Source: Bradyrhizobium sp. BR 10289
Lineage (GTDB): Bacteria > Pseudomonadota > Alphaproteobacteria > Rhizobiales > Xanthobacteraceae
DNA length: 64,000 nt
Assembly: GCF_019455385.1 (NCBI RefSeq)
Contig: NZ_JACOFR010000019.1
Span: 88,335 to 152,334, forward strand
Direction: 5' to 3'
Position numbers and translations under genes: made by a program. Positions 45,914 through 54,392 of this stretch are shown in pieces (position 1 is the first letter of the stretch; each line of letters opens with the position of its first letter). Under the pieces are notes generated by a model that saw nothing but the letters and a program-made list of their open reading frames with translations, searched no databases and had not been told where the DNA came from.

Positions 45914-47821
45914 ATGGCGGGCATCCACACGCTCGATCGGCTGATCGGCAGCGACTATCCGGAATTGGCGACCGACGAAGAGGTGCGGGCCTTCGAGCAG
46001 GTCCCTTACGCCGACCGCGTTGCGGCCGAGAGCACCTATGACGCCATCAGGCTTGGTGCGGCGCGCAACCCCGACGGGGCGGCGATCCAGTTCCTGCAAA
46101 ATGCCGATCCGGCCGATACGCCTGTCGTGGTGACGTACCGCGACTTCATCGCGCGCGTCACGCAGGCGGCCAACATGTTTCACGCGCTCGGCGTCGAGAA
46201 GGGCGACGTCGTCAGCTTCATGCTGCCGCTGGTCCCCGATGCGTTCGTGACGCTGTTCGGCGCCGAGGCCGCGGGCATCGCTAATCCCGTCAATCCGCTG
46301 CTCGAGCCGCACCAGATCGCCGAGATCCTGCAAGCGGCGAACACGAAAGTTCTGGTGGCGCTCGGGCCGATGCCGGGCACCGACATCTGGCAGAAGGTCG
46401 AGCAGATCCGACCCTCACTCAAGCACCTCAAGGCGGTCGTCCAGGTGTTCGGCGGCGGCGATCCCGCGAGCGGCGTCTTTGCGTTCAACGACCTGATCAA
46501 GCAACAGCCGTCTGACCGGCTTGTCAGCGGCCGCAAGATTCTCGGTGGCGACATCGCCGCCTATTTTCACACCGGCGGCACCACCGGCACGCCAAAGCTG
46601 GTGCGGCACACCCACGCCAATCAGGTCTATCAGGCCTGGGCGCTCAATCTGCTGCTGAAGCCCAAGCCCGGCGCCAACATGCTGTTCGGCATGCCGCTGT
46701 TTCATGTCGGGGGATCGCTGACCCAGGTGCTGCTGACGCTGTCGGCGGGCGGCTCCCTGGTCGTGCTGTCGCCCAGCGGCTGGCGCAATCCGAACGCGGT
46801 CAAGAACATCTGGCGGCTGGTCGAGCGCTTCAAGGTCGAGGCGCTGTCGAGCGTGCCGACGGTGCTGGCTGCAACGCTCGCGGTGCCGCCTGGCAATGCC
46901 GACATATCGAGCCTGAAATATGCAGCCGGCGGCGGTTCGGCGATTCCCGTCGCCGTGGGATCGGCGATCCAGGAAAAACTCAAGCTGCCGGTGGTCGAGG
47001 TCTACGGCATGACGGAGACGTCGAGCGTGCATACGCTCGCTTATCCCTCGCGGCCGATCCGGCTCGGCTCCGTCGGTCTTCCCATGCCTTACGCCCGAGT
47101 CCGCATCGTGCAGTTAGACGCCGACGGCCGCCTGATCCGCGACTGCGCTCCTGACGAGATCGGCGTCGTCATCATGGCCGGGCCCGGCGTGTTCGGTGGC
47201 TATCTCAACGACGAGCACAACAAGGGCGCCTTCGTCGACGAGGTCTGGGTCAATTCCGGCGATCTCGGCCGTCTCGATGCCGACGGCTATCTCTGGATCA
47301 CCGGCCGCGCCAAGGATCTGGTCATCCGCGGCGGTCACAACATCGACCCGGCGCCGATCGAGGAAATCATGTTTCGCCATCCCGCCGTCGGCTTTGCCGC
47401 GGTGGTCGGCCAGCCCGATGCCTATGCGGGCGAGCTGCCGGTTGGCTATGTGCAGCTGAAGCCCGGCGCGACCGTCGAGCCGGGCGAGCTCGAGACATGG
47501 GTGCGCGAGCGCACGCCGGAGCGCGCGGCTGTGCCGGTGCAGGTCATTCCGATCGATCCGATGCCGGTGACCGGCGTCGGCAAGGTGTTCAAGCCGCAAC
47601 TACGTTGGGATGCCGCGCAGCGCGTGTTCGCGAAGGTGCTGACGCCGCTGATCGAGCGCGGCATCGACTGCAAGGTCAAGGTCGGTGCCCATGGCAGCCA
47701 CGGCTCGATCGCCACCGTGACGCTCGCGGGCTTGCCGCCGGACCAGCGCGATGTGGTCGCTGGCGAGGTGCACACGCTGCTTGCGCCCTTCGTGATGCGG
47801 CATGAGGTGGTGCAGGTGTAG
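45914..47821 (+). CDS. Acyl-CoA synthetase (AMP-forming)
   Basis: A 635-residue ANL-superfamily ligase. The ATP-binding P-loop is YFHTGGTTGTPKLVRHTH, with VYGMTETSSVHTLAY and NSGDLGRLDADGYLWITGRAKDLVIRGGHNIDP as the other hallmark motifs; the catalytic lysine lies in VTGVGKVFKPQLR. A C-terminal extension of about 60 residues follows the usual end. It activates a fatty or aryl acid with CoA; chain length cannot be told. GGGAGGA precedes the ATG. The gene stands alone; a short fragment of another gene lies just after its stop. Confidence 0.93.
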   Translation: MAGIHTLDRLIGSDYPELATDEEVRAFEQVPYADRVAAESTYDAIRLGAARNPDGAAIQFLQNADPADTPVVVTYRDFIARVTQAANMFHALGVEKGDVVSFMLPLVPDAFVTLFGAEAAGIANPVNPLLEPHQIAEILQAANTKVLVALGPMPGTDIWQKVEQIRPSLKHLKAVVQVFGGGDPASGVFAFNDLIKQQPSDRLVSGRKILGGDIAAYFHTGGTTGTPKLVRHTHANQVYQAWALNLLLKPKPGANMLFGMPLFHVGGSLTQVLLTLSAGGSLVVLSPSGWRNPNAVKNIWRLVERFKVEALSSVPTVLAATLAVPPGNADISSLKYAAGGGSAIPVAVGSAIQEKLKLPVVEVYGMTETSSVHTLAYPSRPIRLGSVGLPMPYARVRIVQLDADGRLIRDCAPDEIGVVIMAGPGVFGGYLNDEHNKGAFVDEVWVNSGDLGRLDADGYLWITGRAKDLVIRGGHNIDPAPIEEIMFRHPAVGFAAVVGQPDAYAGELPVGYVQLKPGATVEPGELETWVRERTPERAAVPVQVIPIDPMPVTGVGKVFKPQLRWDAAQRVFAKVLTPLIERGIDCKVKVGAHGSHGSIATVTLAGLPPDQRDVVAGEVHTLLAPFVMRHEVVQV

Positions 47822-47842
47822 TCTCTCGCGGCGAAGACGTGC

Positions 47843-47923
47843 GACGCCTATGTCCGGCCGGACGGGATGATGTTCGTCAGCGACTGGAACGCCGGCATGC
47901 ACGTGCTGCAATATGAAGGGTAA
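47843..47923 (+). pseudogene. C-terminal remnant of an LVIVD-repeat protein
   Basis: After the synthetase stop the same frame stays open to a TAA at 47921 and reads DAYVRPDGMMFVSDWNAGMHVLQYEG. Proteins with LVIVD repeats end in just this way (DWNAGLHVLxYEG). No start codon or upstream repeats are present, so this is the last turn of a deleted gene, not a functional one. Confidence 0.6.
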
Positions 47924-47983
47924 CGTGCCGTGCCCACCCTGCGCAGTGGGGGGCACGCTACGCTTTGCCTACCTACAGACCCA

Positions 47984-49153
47984 CTATGCCGGCATCCGCG
48001 TCTCGACCAGGCGGGCCCAGAACGAGGCGCCGTGGCCAAGGATGTTGTCGTTGAAGACATAGGCCGGGTGGTGGCACTCGTTGCCGTCGCCCATGCCGAC
48101 CAGCACCATCGCGCCGGGGCGGGCCTCCAGCATGAAGGAGAAGTCCTCGGCGCCCATCATTGGGATGAACTTGTCGTTGACGCGATCGGCGCCGACGATG
48201 TCGCGGGCGATGTCGGCGGCAAGGCCGGCCTCGCGCGCATGGTTCATGGTGACCGGATACATCCGCGTGTACTTCGTCTCCGCCGAGCCGCCATAGGCAC
48301 GGGCGATGCTGTCGGCGACTTCGCCGATGCGGCGCTCGACGAGATCGCGCACCTCAGGATCGAGCGTGCGCACGGTGCCAGCGAGCTCGGCCCTTTCGGG
48401 GATGATGTTGAAGGCGGTGCCGGAGTGAAACTGCGTGATCGAGATGACCGCGGATTTCAGCGGATCGACGTTGCGTGCGACGATGGATTGCAGCGCATTG
48501 ACGATCTGCGAGCCGATCAGCACGCTGTCGACCGATTTGTGCGGACCGGCGCCGGCGTGGCCGCCCTTGCCGTGAACGATGATCTGGATGTTGTCCGAGG
48601 ACGCCAGCATCGGGCCGGGCGTGGTGGCGAAATGGCCTTCGGGCAGGCCGGGCATGTTGTGCATGCCGTAGACCTCCTGGATGTTCCAGCGCGTCATCAA
48701 CCCGTCCTCGACCATGGCCTTGCCACCGCCGCCACCTTCCTCGGCGGGCTGGAAGATCACGACCGCGGTGCCGTCGAAATTGCGCGTCTCGGCGAGATAT
48801 TTTGCGGCACCCAGCAGCATGGCGGTGTGGCCGTCATGGCCGCAGGCGTGCATCTTGCCGGGGATCTTCGAGGCGTAGGGCACGCCGGAGGTTTCCATGA
48901 TCGGCAGCGCGTCCATGTCGGCGCGCAGCCCGATGGTCTTGCCGGAGGCCGATTTGCGGCCGCGGATCACGCCAACCACGCCGGTGCGGCCGATGCCCGT
49001 CACCACCTCGTCGCAGCCGAATTCGCGCAGGCGGTCGGCAACGATACCGGCGGTGCGGTGGACCTCGTAGAGCAGCTCCGGGTTCTCGTGGAAGTCATGG
49101 CGCCAAGCGGCCATTTCGTTGGAAAGGGCGGCAATACGGTTGACGATGGGCAT
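47984..49153 (-). CDS. M20 family amidohydrolase (hippurate hydrolase type)
   Basis: A 389-residue metallopeptidase-fold amidohydrolase. The metal site is in MHACGHDGHTAMLLGAAKYL, with a Cys ligand as in HipO/IAA-amino-acid hydrolases, and FQPAEEGGGGGKAM carries the catalytic Glu; the C-terminal motif is MMGAEDFSFMLEARPG. Enzymes of this group cleave N-acyl amino acids, including indole-acetyl conjugates. The gene stands alone and its 5' end lies near the regulatory region of the next TetR gene, on the opposite strand. Confidence 0.92.
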   Translation of the reverse strand: MPIVNRIAALSNEMAAWRHDFHENPELLYEVHRTAGIVADRLREFGCDEVVTGIGRTGVVGVIRGRKSASGKTIGLRADMDALPIMETSGVPYASKIPGKMHACGHDGHTAMLLGAAKYLAETRNFDGTAVVIFQPAEEGGGGGKAMVEDGLMTRWNIQEVYGMHNMPGLPEGHFATTPGPMLASSDNIQIIVHGKGGHAGAGPHKSVDSVLIGSQIVNALQSIVARNVDPLKSAVISITQFHSGTAFNIIPERAELAGTVRTLDPEVRDLVERRIGEVADSIARAYGGSAETKYTRMYPVTMNHAREAGLAADIARDIVGADRVNDKFIPMMGAEDFSFMLEARPGAMVLVGMGDGNECHHPAYVFNDNILGHGASFWARLVETRMPA

Positions 49154-49303
49154 CGGGAGGGGTCCGTTTCTTATGATGAGTTCGGAAGGTGGGGCAACCT
49201 AGCGTAACCCACCGCCGTGTCACAGGAGCTTGTCGGGCGGCTGTCCAGAGCCGGGGGGAGCCCGCCGGGGGGCCCGCGGCAGCTCCGGGGCTCAAAATTA
49301 ACT

Positions 49304-49361
49304 GTCAATCACGGATCATTGACTGACAGATATTGAAATCTGTCAGCGAGACGTGTATATC
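49304..49361 (+). promoter_or_regulatory. Promoter with overlapping dyads upstream of the small ORF and TetR gene
   Basis: A -35 TTGAAA (49333-49338) and -10 TATATC (49356-49361) are spaced by 17 bases. The -35 lies within a perfect 9-bp dyad, CTGACAGAT-N6-ATCTGTCAG (49323-49346). A second dyad GTCAAT-N8-ATTGAC (49304-49323) adjoins it and shares bases. This is the layout of a repressed promoter, and the TetR product encoded just downstream is the obvious ligand. Confidence 0.7.
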
Positions 49362-49487
49362 CGTTCCCGGACGCTCCGATTGGGCGTCCCGTGGTCATCC
49401 CTCCCGGGGAGCCGAGGTCCGAGACAACAACGGATCGAGGGCCGTCATTGAGAGGTGGGGACCGCGGACGAATGGAGACTTAAGACA

Positions 49488-49589
49488 ATGACGACCGAAA
49501 TCATCAACTTCACCGGCGTGATTGGGCATTGGCTCAATTTGCTGGTGGCGCGCCAGATCGCGGCGCAGGCTGCAAAACTGCCTCATTAA
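49488..49589 (+). CDS. 33-aa small ORF upstream of the TetR gene
   Basis: A 34-codon frame encoding a peptide with an amphipathic, mostly hydrophobic middle (FTGVIGHWLNLLVARQIAAQAA). GGAG stands about 9 bases before the ATG, and the ORF lies in the leader between the dyad-bearing promoter and the TetR gene. It could be a small membrane-associated peptide made with the regulator, or a leader peptide. Short length makes coding status uncertain. Confidence 0.5.
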   Translation: MTTEIINFTGVIGHWLNLLVARQIAAQAAKLPH

Positions 49590-49676
49590 GGCGAGAGCTT
49601 TCCGAAACGACCGGCACGGGCGCTTCGGAGATGGCGCCGTCGCCGGGTGAACCCTGAACGGGAACAAGGTGCTGGC

Positions 49677-50264
49677 ATGAATGAAGCCGTGATCCTGACG
49701 CCGGAGCGGATCCTCGAAGTCACCGAGGACGTCTTGCGGCGCTACGGACTTGCCAAGGCCACCGTGGTTGACGTTGCCCGTGCGCTCGATGTGAGCCACG
49801 GCAGCGTCTATCGCCATTTTCCGAGTAAGGCCTCGCTGCGCGAGGCCGTCGCCAAGCGCTGGCTCGATCGCATCGACGCGCCGCTGCTGGCGATCGCCAA
49901 GGAGCAGGGCCCCGCGCCCGACAGGCTGGACCGCTGGCTGCGCACGCTGTTCGCGGCCAAGCGTTCGCGCGTGCTCGACGACCCCGAAATGTTCGAGACT
50001 TATCTAACCCTGGCGCGCGAAGCCTGCGCCGCCGTCAAATGCCACAAGGACACCATGATCGACCAGATCGCGGGGATCCTGGCCGACGGCGTCAAGCAGG
50101 GCGTGTTCGCCGTCGACGACGTCAAGACGACCGCGCGCGCGATCTTCGATGCGACGGTCCGCTTCCATCATCCGGCTCATGCCGACGAATGGAAGGATGC
50201 GGATTTGCCTGCCCGTGTCGATGCGACGCTCGCGCTGGTGCTGCGCGGGTTGAAGGCCTGTTAG
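49677..50264 (+). CDS. TetR family transcriptional regulator
   Basis: A 195-residue TetR-type repressor with an N-terminal HTH (ILEVTEDVLRRYGLAKATVVDVARALDVSHGSVYRHFPSKASLREAVAKRW) and a helical ligand domain. The HTH matches the subgroup with YRHFPSKASL. I chose ATG 49677, with AAGGTG 6 bases upstream; a GTG at 49647 in frame adds ten residues. The dyads at 49304-49346 are probable operators, suggesting autorepression. No efflux or catabolic gene follows on the same strand, so the target regulon is unclear; the M20 gene diverges upstream. Confidence 0.92.
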   Translation: MNEAVILTPERILEVTEDVLRRYGLAKATVVDVARALDVSHGSVYRHFPSKASLREAVAKRWLDRIDAPLLAIAKEQGPAPDRLDRWLRTLFAAKRSRVLDDPEMFETYLTLAREACAAVKCHKDTMIDQIAGILADGVKQGVFAVDDVKTTARAIFDATVRFHHPAHADEWKDADLPARVDATLALVLRGLKAC

Positions 50265-50298
50265 ACCGCTGCAGCCGTTCGAGACGCGCTGCAGCCAA

Positions 50299-50595
50299 TC
50301 AACCTCTGACCTTGTTCAGGATGACGCCGTCGCGAGCTGACGGCGAAGATGTGCGCGCGCGGAAAGCGGCGGCGGACGATGGGACGACCGGCGGGCTTTC
50401 CGGATACGCATTGATCGCGATTTCGACGTCGTCCTTCGACCGTTTTCGAAGCCGCTCGAACGTGAGTTCCTGATCGAGCGCCGGGCAGCGGAAATGGACC
50501 ACGGCGGTATCGGGCAGGCGGCAGAGTTCGTCGATGAGATCGCCCACCGTGATGACCGCAGGATGGGCGACTGCCTTGTGATGACCCTTACTCAT
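50299..50595 (-). CDS. Hypothetical protein, possibly EcfG-controlled
   Basis: A 98-residue soluble protein that I do not recognise. It starts MSKGHHKAVAHPAV, continues with a charged helical-beta stretch (DLIDELCRLPDTAVVHFRCPALDQELTFERLRKRSKDD) and ends in a low-complexity Ser/Ala/Arg tail. Two cysteines are present. GGAG at 8 bases precedes the ATG, and an EcfG-like promoter lies 24 bases further upstream. It is not part of a visible operon. Confidence 0.7.
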   Translation of the reverse strand: MSKGHHKAVAHPAVITVGDLIDELCRLPDTAVVHFRCPALDQELTFERLRKRSKDDVEIAINAYPESPPVVPSSAAAFRARTSSPSARDGVILNKVRG

Positions 50596-50618
50596 GACTT
50601 GTACTCCTTCAATCTGCT

Positions 50619-50644
50619 AACTGGAACGGAATAGCCTCTGTTCC
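50619..50644 (-). promoter_or_regulatory. EcfG-like promoter of the 98-aa gene
   Basis: On the minus strand GGAAC (50644-50640) is followed after 17 bases by AGTT (50622-50619), the general-stress promoter pattern with one deviation. It ends 23 bases before the start codon. Confidence 0.4.
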
Positions 50645-50695
50645 TATCCCCCTCGCAGATTGAGAGAATTTCGCGGCAATGCGGCCGTCAGGCTG

Positions 50696-51346
50696 CTAGA
50701 TCCGCGTCAGTCCGCAGCTTGCCGCCAGCCGAACCAGTTGCGCATCGGTGCGCGCGCCGGTCTTGGTCTTGATCAGATAGTGATAGTTCTGGACCGTTTT
50801 GACGCTGAGATTGAGATGGGCCGCGATCTGCTCGGTGGTGGCGCCGCCGGCGAACTGGCGCAGGATCTCGATCTCGCGCTCGCCGAGCTGATCCAGCGCT
50901 GAGCCTGCCGACAGGCTATCCTCGGCCAAGATATGCGCGATGTCGTCGCTCATGGCGCGCTCGCCGCGCGCGACGCTGCGGATCGCGGTGACCACAGCGG
51001 TGGGTTCGCTGCTTTTGGTGACGAAGCCGCTGGCACCGGCGCCGAAGGCGGCCTTCACCAGCACCGCCTCGTTGTGCATGGTGAAGACGAGAATGCGCGC
51101 CCGCGGATTGCGCGCGCGGATGTTGCGGATCGCTTCCAGCCCGCTGGCACCGGGCATCGAGATATCGAGCACGACGACGTCGGGGTCGTGCGCCTTGAAG
51201 GCGCCATAGGCATCCGCGGCGTTGTCGGCCTCGGCGACGACATGGAGATCACCCTGGCTTTCCAGCACGCGGCGGTAGCCTTGCCGGACGATCGGGTGAT
51301 CGTCGACCAGCAGCACGGAAATGCCTGTTGTCGCGACCTCGCTCAT
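50696..51346 (-). CDS. NarL/FixJ-type response regulator
   Basis: A 216-residue regulator with a receiver domain (ISVLLVDDHPIVRQGYRRVL; phospho-acceptor Asp in VVVLDISMPGASGLEA; Lys in FVTKSSEP) and a C-terminal LuxR-type HTH (LGEREIEILRQFAGGATTEQIAAHLNLSVKTVQNYHYLIKTKTGARTDAQLVRLA). I chose ATG 51346; the longer frame upstream overlaps the kinase gene. It follows the sensor kinase by 7 bases and is its cognate regulator. The HTH presumably acts on the divergent ExbB-type unit or on distant targets. Confidence 0.95.
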   Translation of the reverse strand: MSEVATTGISVLLVDDHPIVRQGYRRVLESQGDLHVVAEADNAADAYGAFKAHDPDVVVLDISMPGASGLEAIRNIRARNPRARILVFTMHNEAVLVKAAFGAGASGFVTKSSEPTAVVTAIRSVARGERAMSDDIAHILAEDSLSAGSALDQLGEREIEILRQFAGGATTEQIAAHLNLSVKTVQNYHYLIKTKTGARTDAQLVRLAASCGLTRI

Positions 51347-51353
51347 CCCGGCC

Positions 51354-52724
51354 TCATGCAGCGAGCGGGATGGTGGCGGCGACGCTGAGGCCGCGACTGG
51401 CCGATAGAATCGACAATGATCCGCCGGCCGCCGCAACGCGCTCGCGGATGCCGGTGAGGCCGAAGCCGGCCGATTGCGCAACGCGCTCCGCGTCGCCCCC
51501 GCCGTCGTCCTCGACGCGGATCAGCAGCGCATCGTCCTCTCCCGCGCGCCGCTCGACGCGCAGGGAGATCTCGCGCGCCGCGCTGTGACGCAGCGCATTG
51601 GTCAGGCATTCCTGCGCGACGCGATAGGCGGTGGTGGCGGCCGGGCCGCTGATGTCGGCGAGGTCGCCCTTGAGATCGAGCTGGATCGTCGGCCGCGCCG
51701 CGCTTTGCGAGCGCCAGCTGTCGACGAGATTGACGAGGCTCGCCTCGAGCCCGAGCTCCTCGGGCAGGGGATTGCGCAGCCGCTTCAGCGCATCGCGCAG
51801 CGAGGCCATGAGATGGTGCGCGGCCTGCGAGATCATGCGCGCGTCCTGCGCGATGCCGCTGTCCTTGCTCTCTTTGGTGCCCGCCGTCTCGATGGTGTTG
51901 GCGAAGGCGAGGATGGCGGAGAGGTTCTGGCCGAACTCGTCATGCAGCTCGCGGGCCAGCGCGCGGCGCTCGTCGTCGCGGATTTCGATCAGGCGCCGGG
52001 TCAGCGCTGCCCGCTGCTCGGTCGCTTCCTCGAGCCGGCCGCCGAGCTCGCCGACGGCGCTGCCGATCATCGCCAGCTCCATCGAGCGGAAGCGCGGCAG
52101 CCTTGTGCGGTACTGGCCGCGCGCCATGCGCTGCAGGGCGGTGACGATGGTCCGCGCCGGCGCCAGCGCATGCGCGATTGCGAGCGAGGCGAGCAGGGCG
52201 ATCGCCGCGGCCATTAGCAGCGCAACGTCGATCACGTTGAGGATGTATTCCCAGGCGAGCGAAATGGCCGCGGCCGCGTCCGGCGTCGCGACGACGGTCC
52301 CGGCGGTTGCCGCGCGGGGACTGACGGGGCGCACCACCGCAGCGTGGCTGCCGAGGAAGATCGGCACGACGGACGCAAACCAGCGCGGCGGCGTCTTGCC
52401 CAGCCCCTCGCTCTGGCCGCAGAGCGGCTTTTCGAACGCGATCGCCGGCTGGAACTCGACGCAGACGCCGGGCGAGATCAGCTTCATCGTCTCCAGCGTG
52501 CGCCACTCAGGAACCGGCAAAAGCTGCTCGCGCGTTCTGCTGCTGCGCAACAGGAACTCGTGCCAGTACAACGCCTGAAGCGCCTGCGCGACGCGCTGCG
52601 CCGAGGCTGCGGTTGCCCGATCGACGCTGCGATAGGCATCGAACGTGGCCCACACGGTCGCCGCACCCAGGCACAGCGCCACAATGAGCAGCAGACGGGC
52701 GACAAGCTGAAGCACGAGGCGCAT
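51354..52724 (-). CDS. Membrane sensor histidine kinase (HisKA_3 type)
   Basis: A 456-residue kinase. Two transmembrane helices (about residues 8-27 and 160-180; the second in LNVIDVALLMAAAIALLASLAIAHAL) bracket a periplasmic sensor of about 130 residues that has two cysteines (PGVCVEFQPAIAFEKPLCGQSEG). A HAMP region follows (ARTIVTALQRMARGQYRTRLPRF), then the HisKA_3 box ALARELHDEFGQNLSAI and an HATPase domain ending GLTGIRERVAAAGGSLSI. I chose ATG 52724, since the longer frame crosses the divergent promoter. With the NarL-type regulator it forms a two-component system divergent from the ExbB cluster. Confidence 0.93.
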   Translation of the reverse strand: MRLVLQLVARLLLIVALCLGAATVWATFDAYRSVDRATAASAQRVAQALQALYWHEFLLRSSRTREQLLPVPEWRTLETMKLISPGVCVEFQPAIAFEKPLCGQSEGLGKTPPRWFASVVPIFLGSHAAVVRPVSPRAATAGTVVATPDAAAAISLAWEYILNVIDVALLMAAAIALLASLAIAHALAPARTIVTALQRMARGQYRTRLPRFRSMELAMIGSAVGELGGRLEEATEQRAALTRRLIEIRDDERRALARELHDEFGQNLSAILAFANTIETAGTKESKDSGIAQDARMISQAAHHLMASLRDALKRLRNPLPEELGLEASLVNLVDSWRSQSAARPTIQLDLKGDLADISGPAATTAYRVAQECLTNALRHSAAREISLRVERRAGEDDALLIRVEDDGGGDAERVAQSAGFGLTGIRERVAAAGGSLSILSASRGLSVAATIPLAA

Positions 52725-52923
52725 GCGATCACCCCCGACGTTTGGTAAGCTCAGCCTAACAACGCCGCCGTGCCTTGCCAATTGCGGGGAACGGCGGGAC
52801 GGCAGCTCGGGCAAATTTCCCAAGCCGGATTGGGCATGGGTCTTTGGACCCCAGACGGCGGCTTTGATCTAATCGGGGTGGAATCGTTGCAGGCCAGGCC
52901 CTGCAGGTCAGGAGCGGTGCAGC

Positions 52924-53709
52924 ATGAGCTCGATGACGATGGGACCGATGGCGCGGCAACCGGCCGACCCGTCCGAGCGCAGCGCGCTGCTGTTCTGGAT
53001 GATCTTCACCGGGCTTTCGATCTTCGCGGTCGTGCTGCTGTGGCGCTTCGGCCTGATCCGCCTGATGCTGACCTCGGATCGCACCTACATTTCCAGCGTC
53101 ATCGCGGTGCTCTATGTCCTCACCTGCGGCCACTGCTTCCTGCGCACGCGGGCGATCGCGCGTGAAGGCGCATCGGCCCAGCGCTGCCGCGCCGCGCTTG
53201 CCGCGCCCGAGGGCAGCAAGGTGCTCGACACGGGCGCGGCAACACTGCCGCGCGGGCTGGTGCGCGACCACATCGAGAGCCTTGTGACCAAGGCCGCCGC
53301 CCAGGACTACCGGCCGGTTGACCAGACCCTGCTGCTGCGGACGCTGGCCGACCGCCTGCGCGGCTCCAACGGCTTCGGGGCCTTCGTCTCGGATACGCTG
53401 ACGAAGCTCGGCCTGCTCGGCACCATCATCGGCTTCATCATCATGCTGGCGCCGATCGCGGGGCTGGACGCCGCCGACAAGGTCGCGATGCGCTCCTCGA
53501 TGGGCCTGATGAGCGACGGCATGGCGGTCGCGATGTACACGACGCTCGCCGGCCTCGTCGGCTCGATCCTGGTGCGCGTCCAGTACTACATGCTGGATGC
53601 TGCGACCCAGCGGGTGTTTTCGGACGCGGTGGTGCTGACCGAGACCTATGTGACGCCGGTGCTCGAGCGCAAAGGCGCTGGACTTAAAGGCGCTGGAACG
53701 GCGTCATGA
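52924..53709 (+). CDS. MotA/TolQ/ExbB-type proton channel subunit
   Basis: A 261-residue membrane protein. Hydrophobic helices lie at about 24-46 (LLFWMIFTGLSIFAVVLLWRFGLI), 54-70, and a pair at about 155-175 and 195-215. The ExbB/TolQ signature is in FVSDTLTKLGLLGTIIGFIIML and MAVAMYTTLAGLVGSILVRVQYYML. Such proteins form a pentameric proton-driven stator with an ExbD/TolR-type partner. The partner position here is taken by the next gene, which overlaps by 4 bases. AGGAG precedes the ATG. The cluster lacks tonB, tolA or motB. Confidence 0.9.
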   Translation: MSSMTMGPMARQPADPSERSALLFWMIFTGLSIFAVVLLWRFGLIRLMLTSDRTYISSVIAVLYVLTCGHCFLRTRAIAREGASAQRCRAALAAPEGSKVLDTGAATLPRGLVRDHIESLVTKAAAQDYRPVDQTLLLRTLADRLRGSNGFGAFVSDTLTKLGLLGTIIGFIIMLAPIAGLDAADKVAMRSSMGLMSDGMAVAMYTTLAGLVGSILVRVQYYMLDAATQRVFSDAVVLTETYVTPVLERKGAGLKGAGTAS

Positions 53710-54392
53710 TGGACGACTTTGGTCTCTATCCGCGCGAGGAGCCGTTCGACCCCTTGGGCGTGATGCTGTTCAAGGCGCTCCAGGTGATCGCCTTCCTGTT
53801 CTTCCTTGCGCTGCTCGCGGTCTCGCCCGATGCCAAGGACGGCAAGATTGATTCCAAGGCCGAGTTCATGATCACGCTGGACTGGCCGGACAACCATCCC
53901 GACGATCTCGACCTGTTCGTGCAGGATCCCGCCGGCAACATCGCCTGGTATCGCCACCGCGAGGCCGGCTTCTTGACGCTCGACCGCGATGATCGCGGCG
54001 GCGCCAACGACTTCATCATGGTCGCCGGCAAGAAGATCGCGTCGCCGATCCGCGAGGAGATCGTGACGCTGCGCGGCATGATTCCCGGTGAATACACCGT
54101 CAACGTCTCGCATTTCGTCGCCACGACCGGCGAGCCCGTGACGGCGAATGTGAAGGTGCAGAAACTCAATCCGACCGCGCAGGTGGTCTTCGACAACAAG
54201 TTCACGCTCGACCACACCGGCGACGAGAAGACCGCGGTGAGGTTCCGGCTCGACGCTGAGGGCAAGGTCATCGATGTGAACCAGCGGCCGAAATCACTGC
54301 TGGAGACGTTCCGCAGCACATGGCGCAACGGCGCCGATCTCGACCCGCGGACCGGTGTGAGCAGCAACGCCAAGAGGGTGCGCCGTGACTAG
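53706..54392 (+). CDS. Single-pass protein with DUF2135-like exterior domain (ExbD position)
   Basis: A 228-residue protein with the topology of ExbD/TolR: a short cytoplasmic N-terminus, one membrane helix (residues about 19-41, MLFKALQVIAFLFFLALLAV), and an exterior domain. ExbD's essential helix Asp is absent; a Lys lies inside. The exterior part contains LDWPDNHPDDLDLFVQDPAGNIAWYRHREAGFLTLDRDDRGGAND, which resembles the DUF2135/YfaP type beta domain that binds calcium or carbohydrate-like ligands, and later GEYTVNVSHFVATTG. Translation overlaps the ExbB gene by 4 bases and the next gene by 8. Function unknown; a stator partner with a sensory head is likely. Confidence 0.75.
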   Translation: MMDDFGLYPREEPFDPLGVMLFKALQVIAFLFFLALLAVSPDAKDGKIDSKAEFMITLDWPDNHPDDLDLFVQDPAGNIAWYRHREAGFLTLDRDDRGGANDFIMVAGKKIASPIREEIVTLRGMIPGEYTVNVSHFVATTGEPVTANVKVQKLNPTAQVVFDNKFTLDHTGDEKTAVRFRLDAEGKVIDVNQRPKSLLETFRSTWRNGADLDPRTGVSSNAKRVRRD

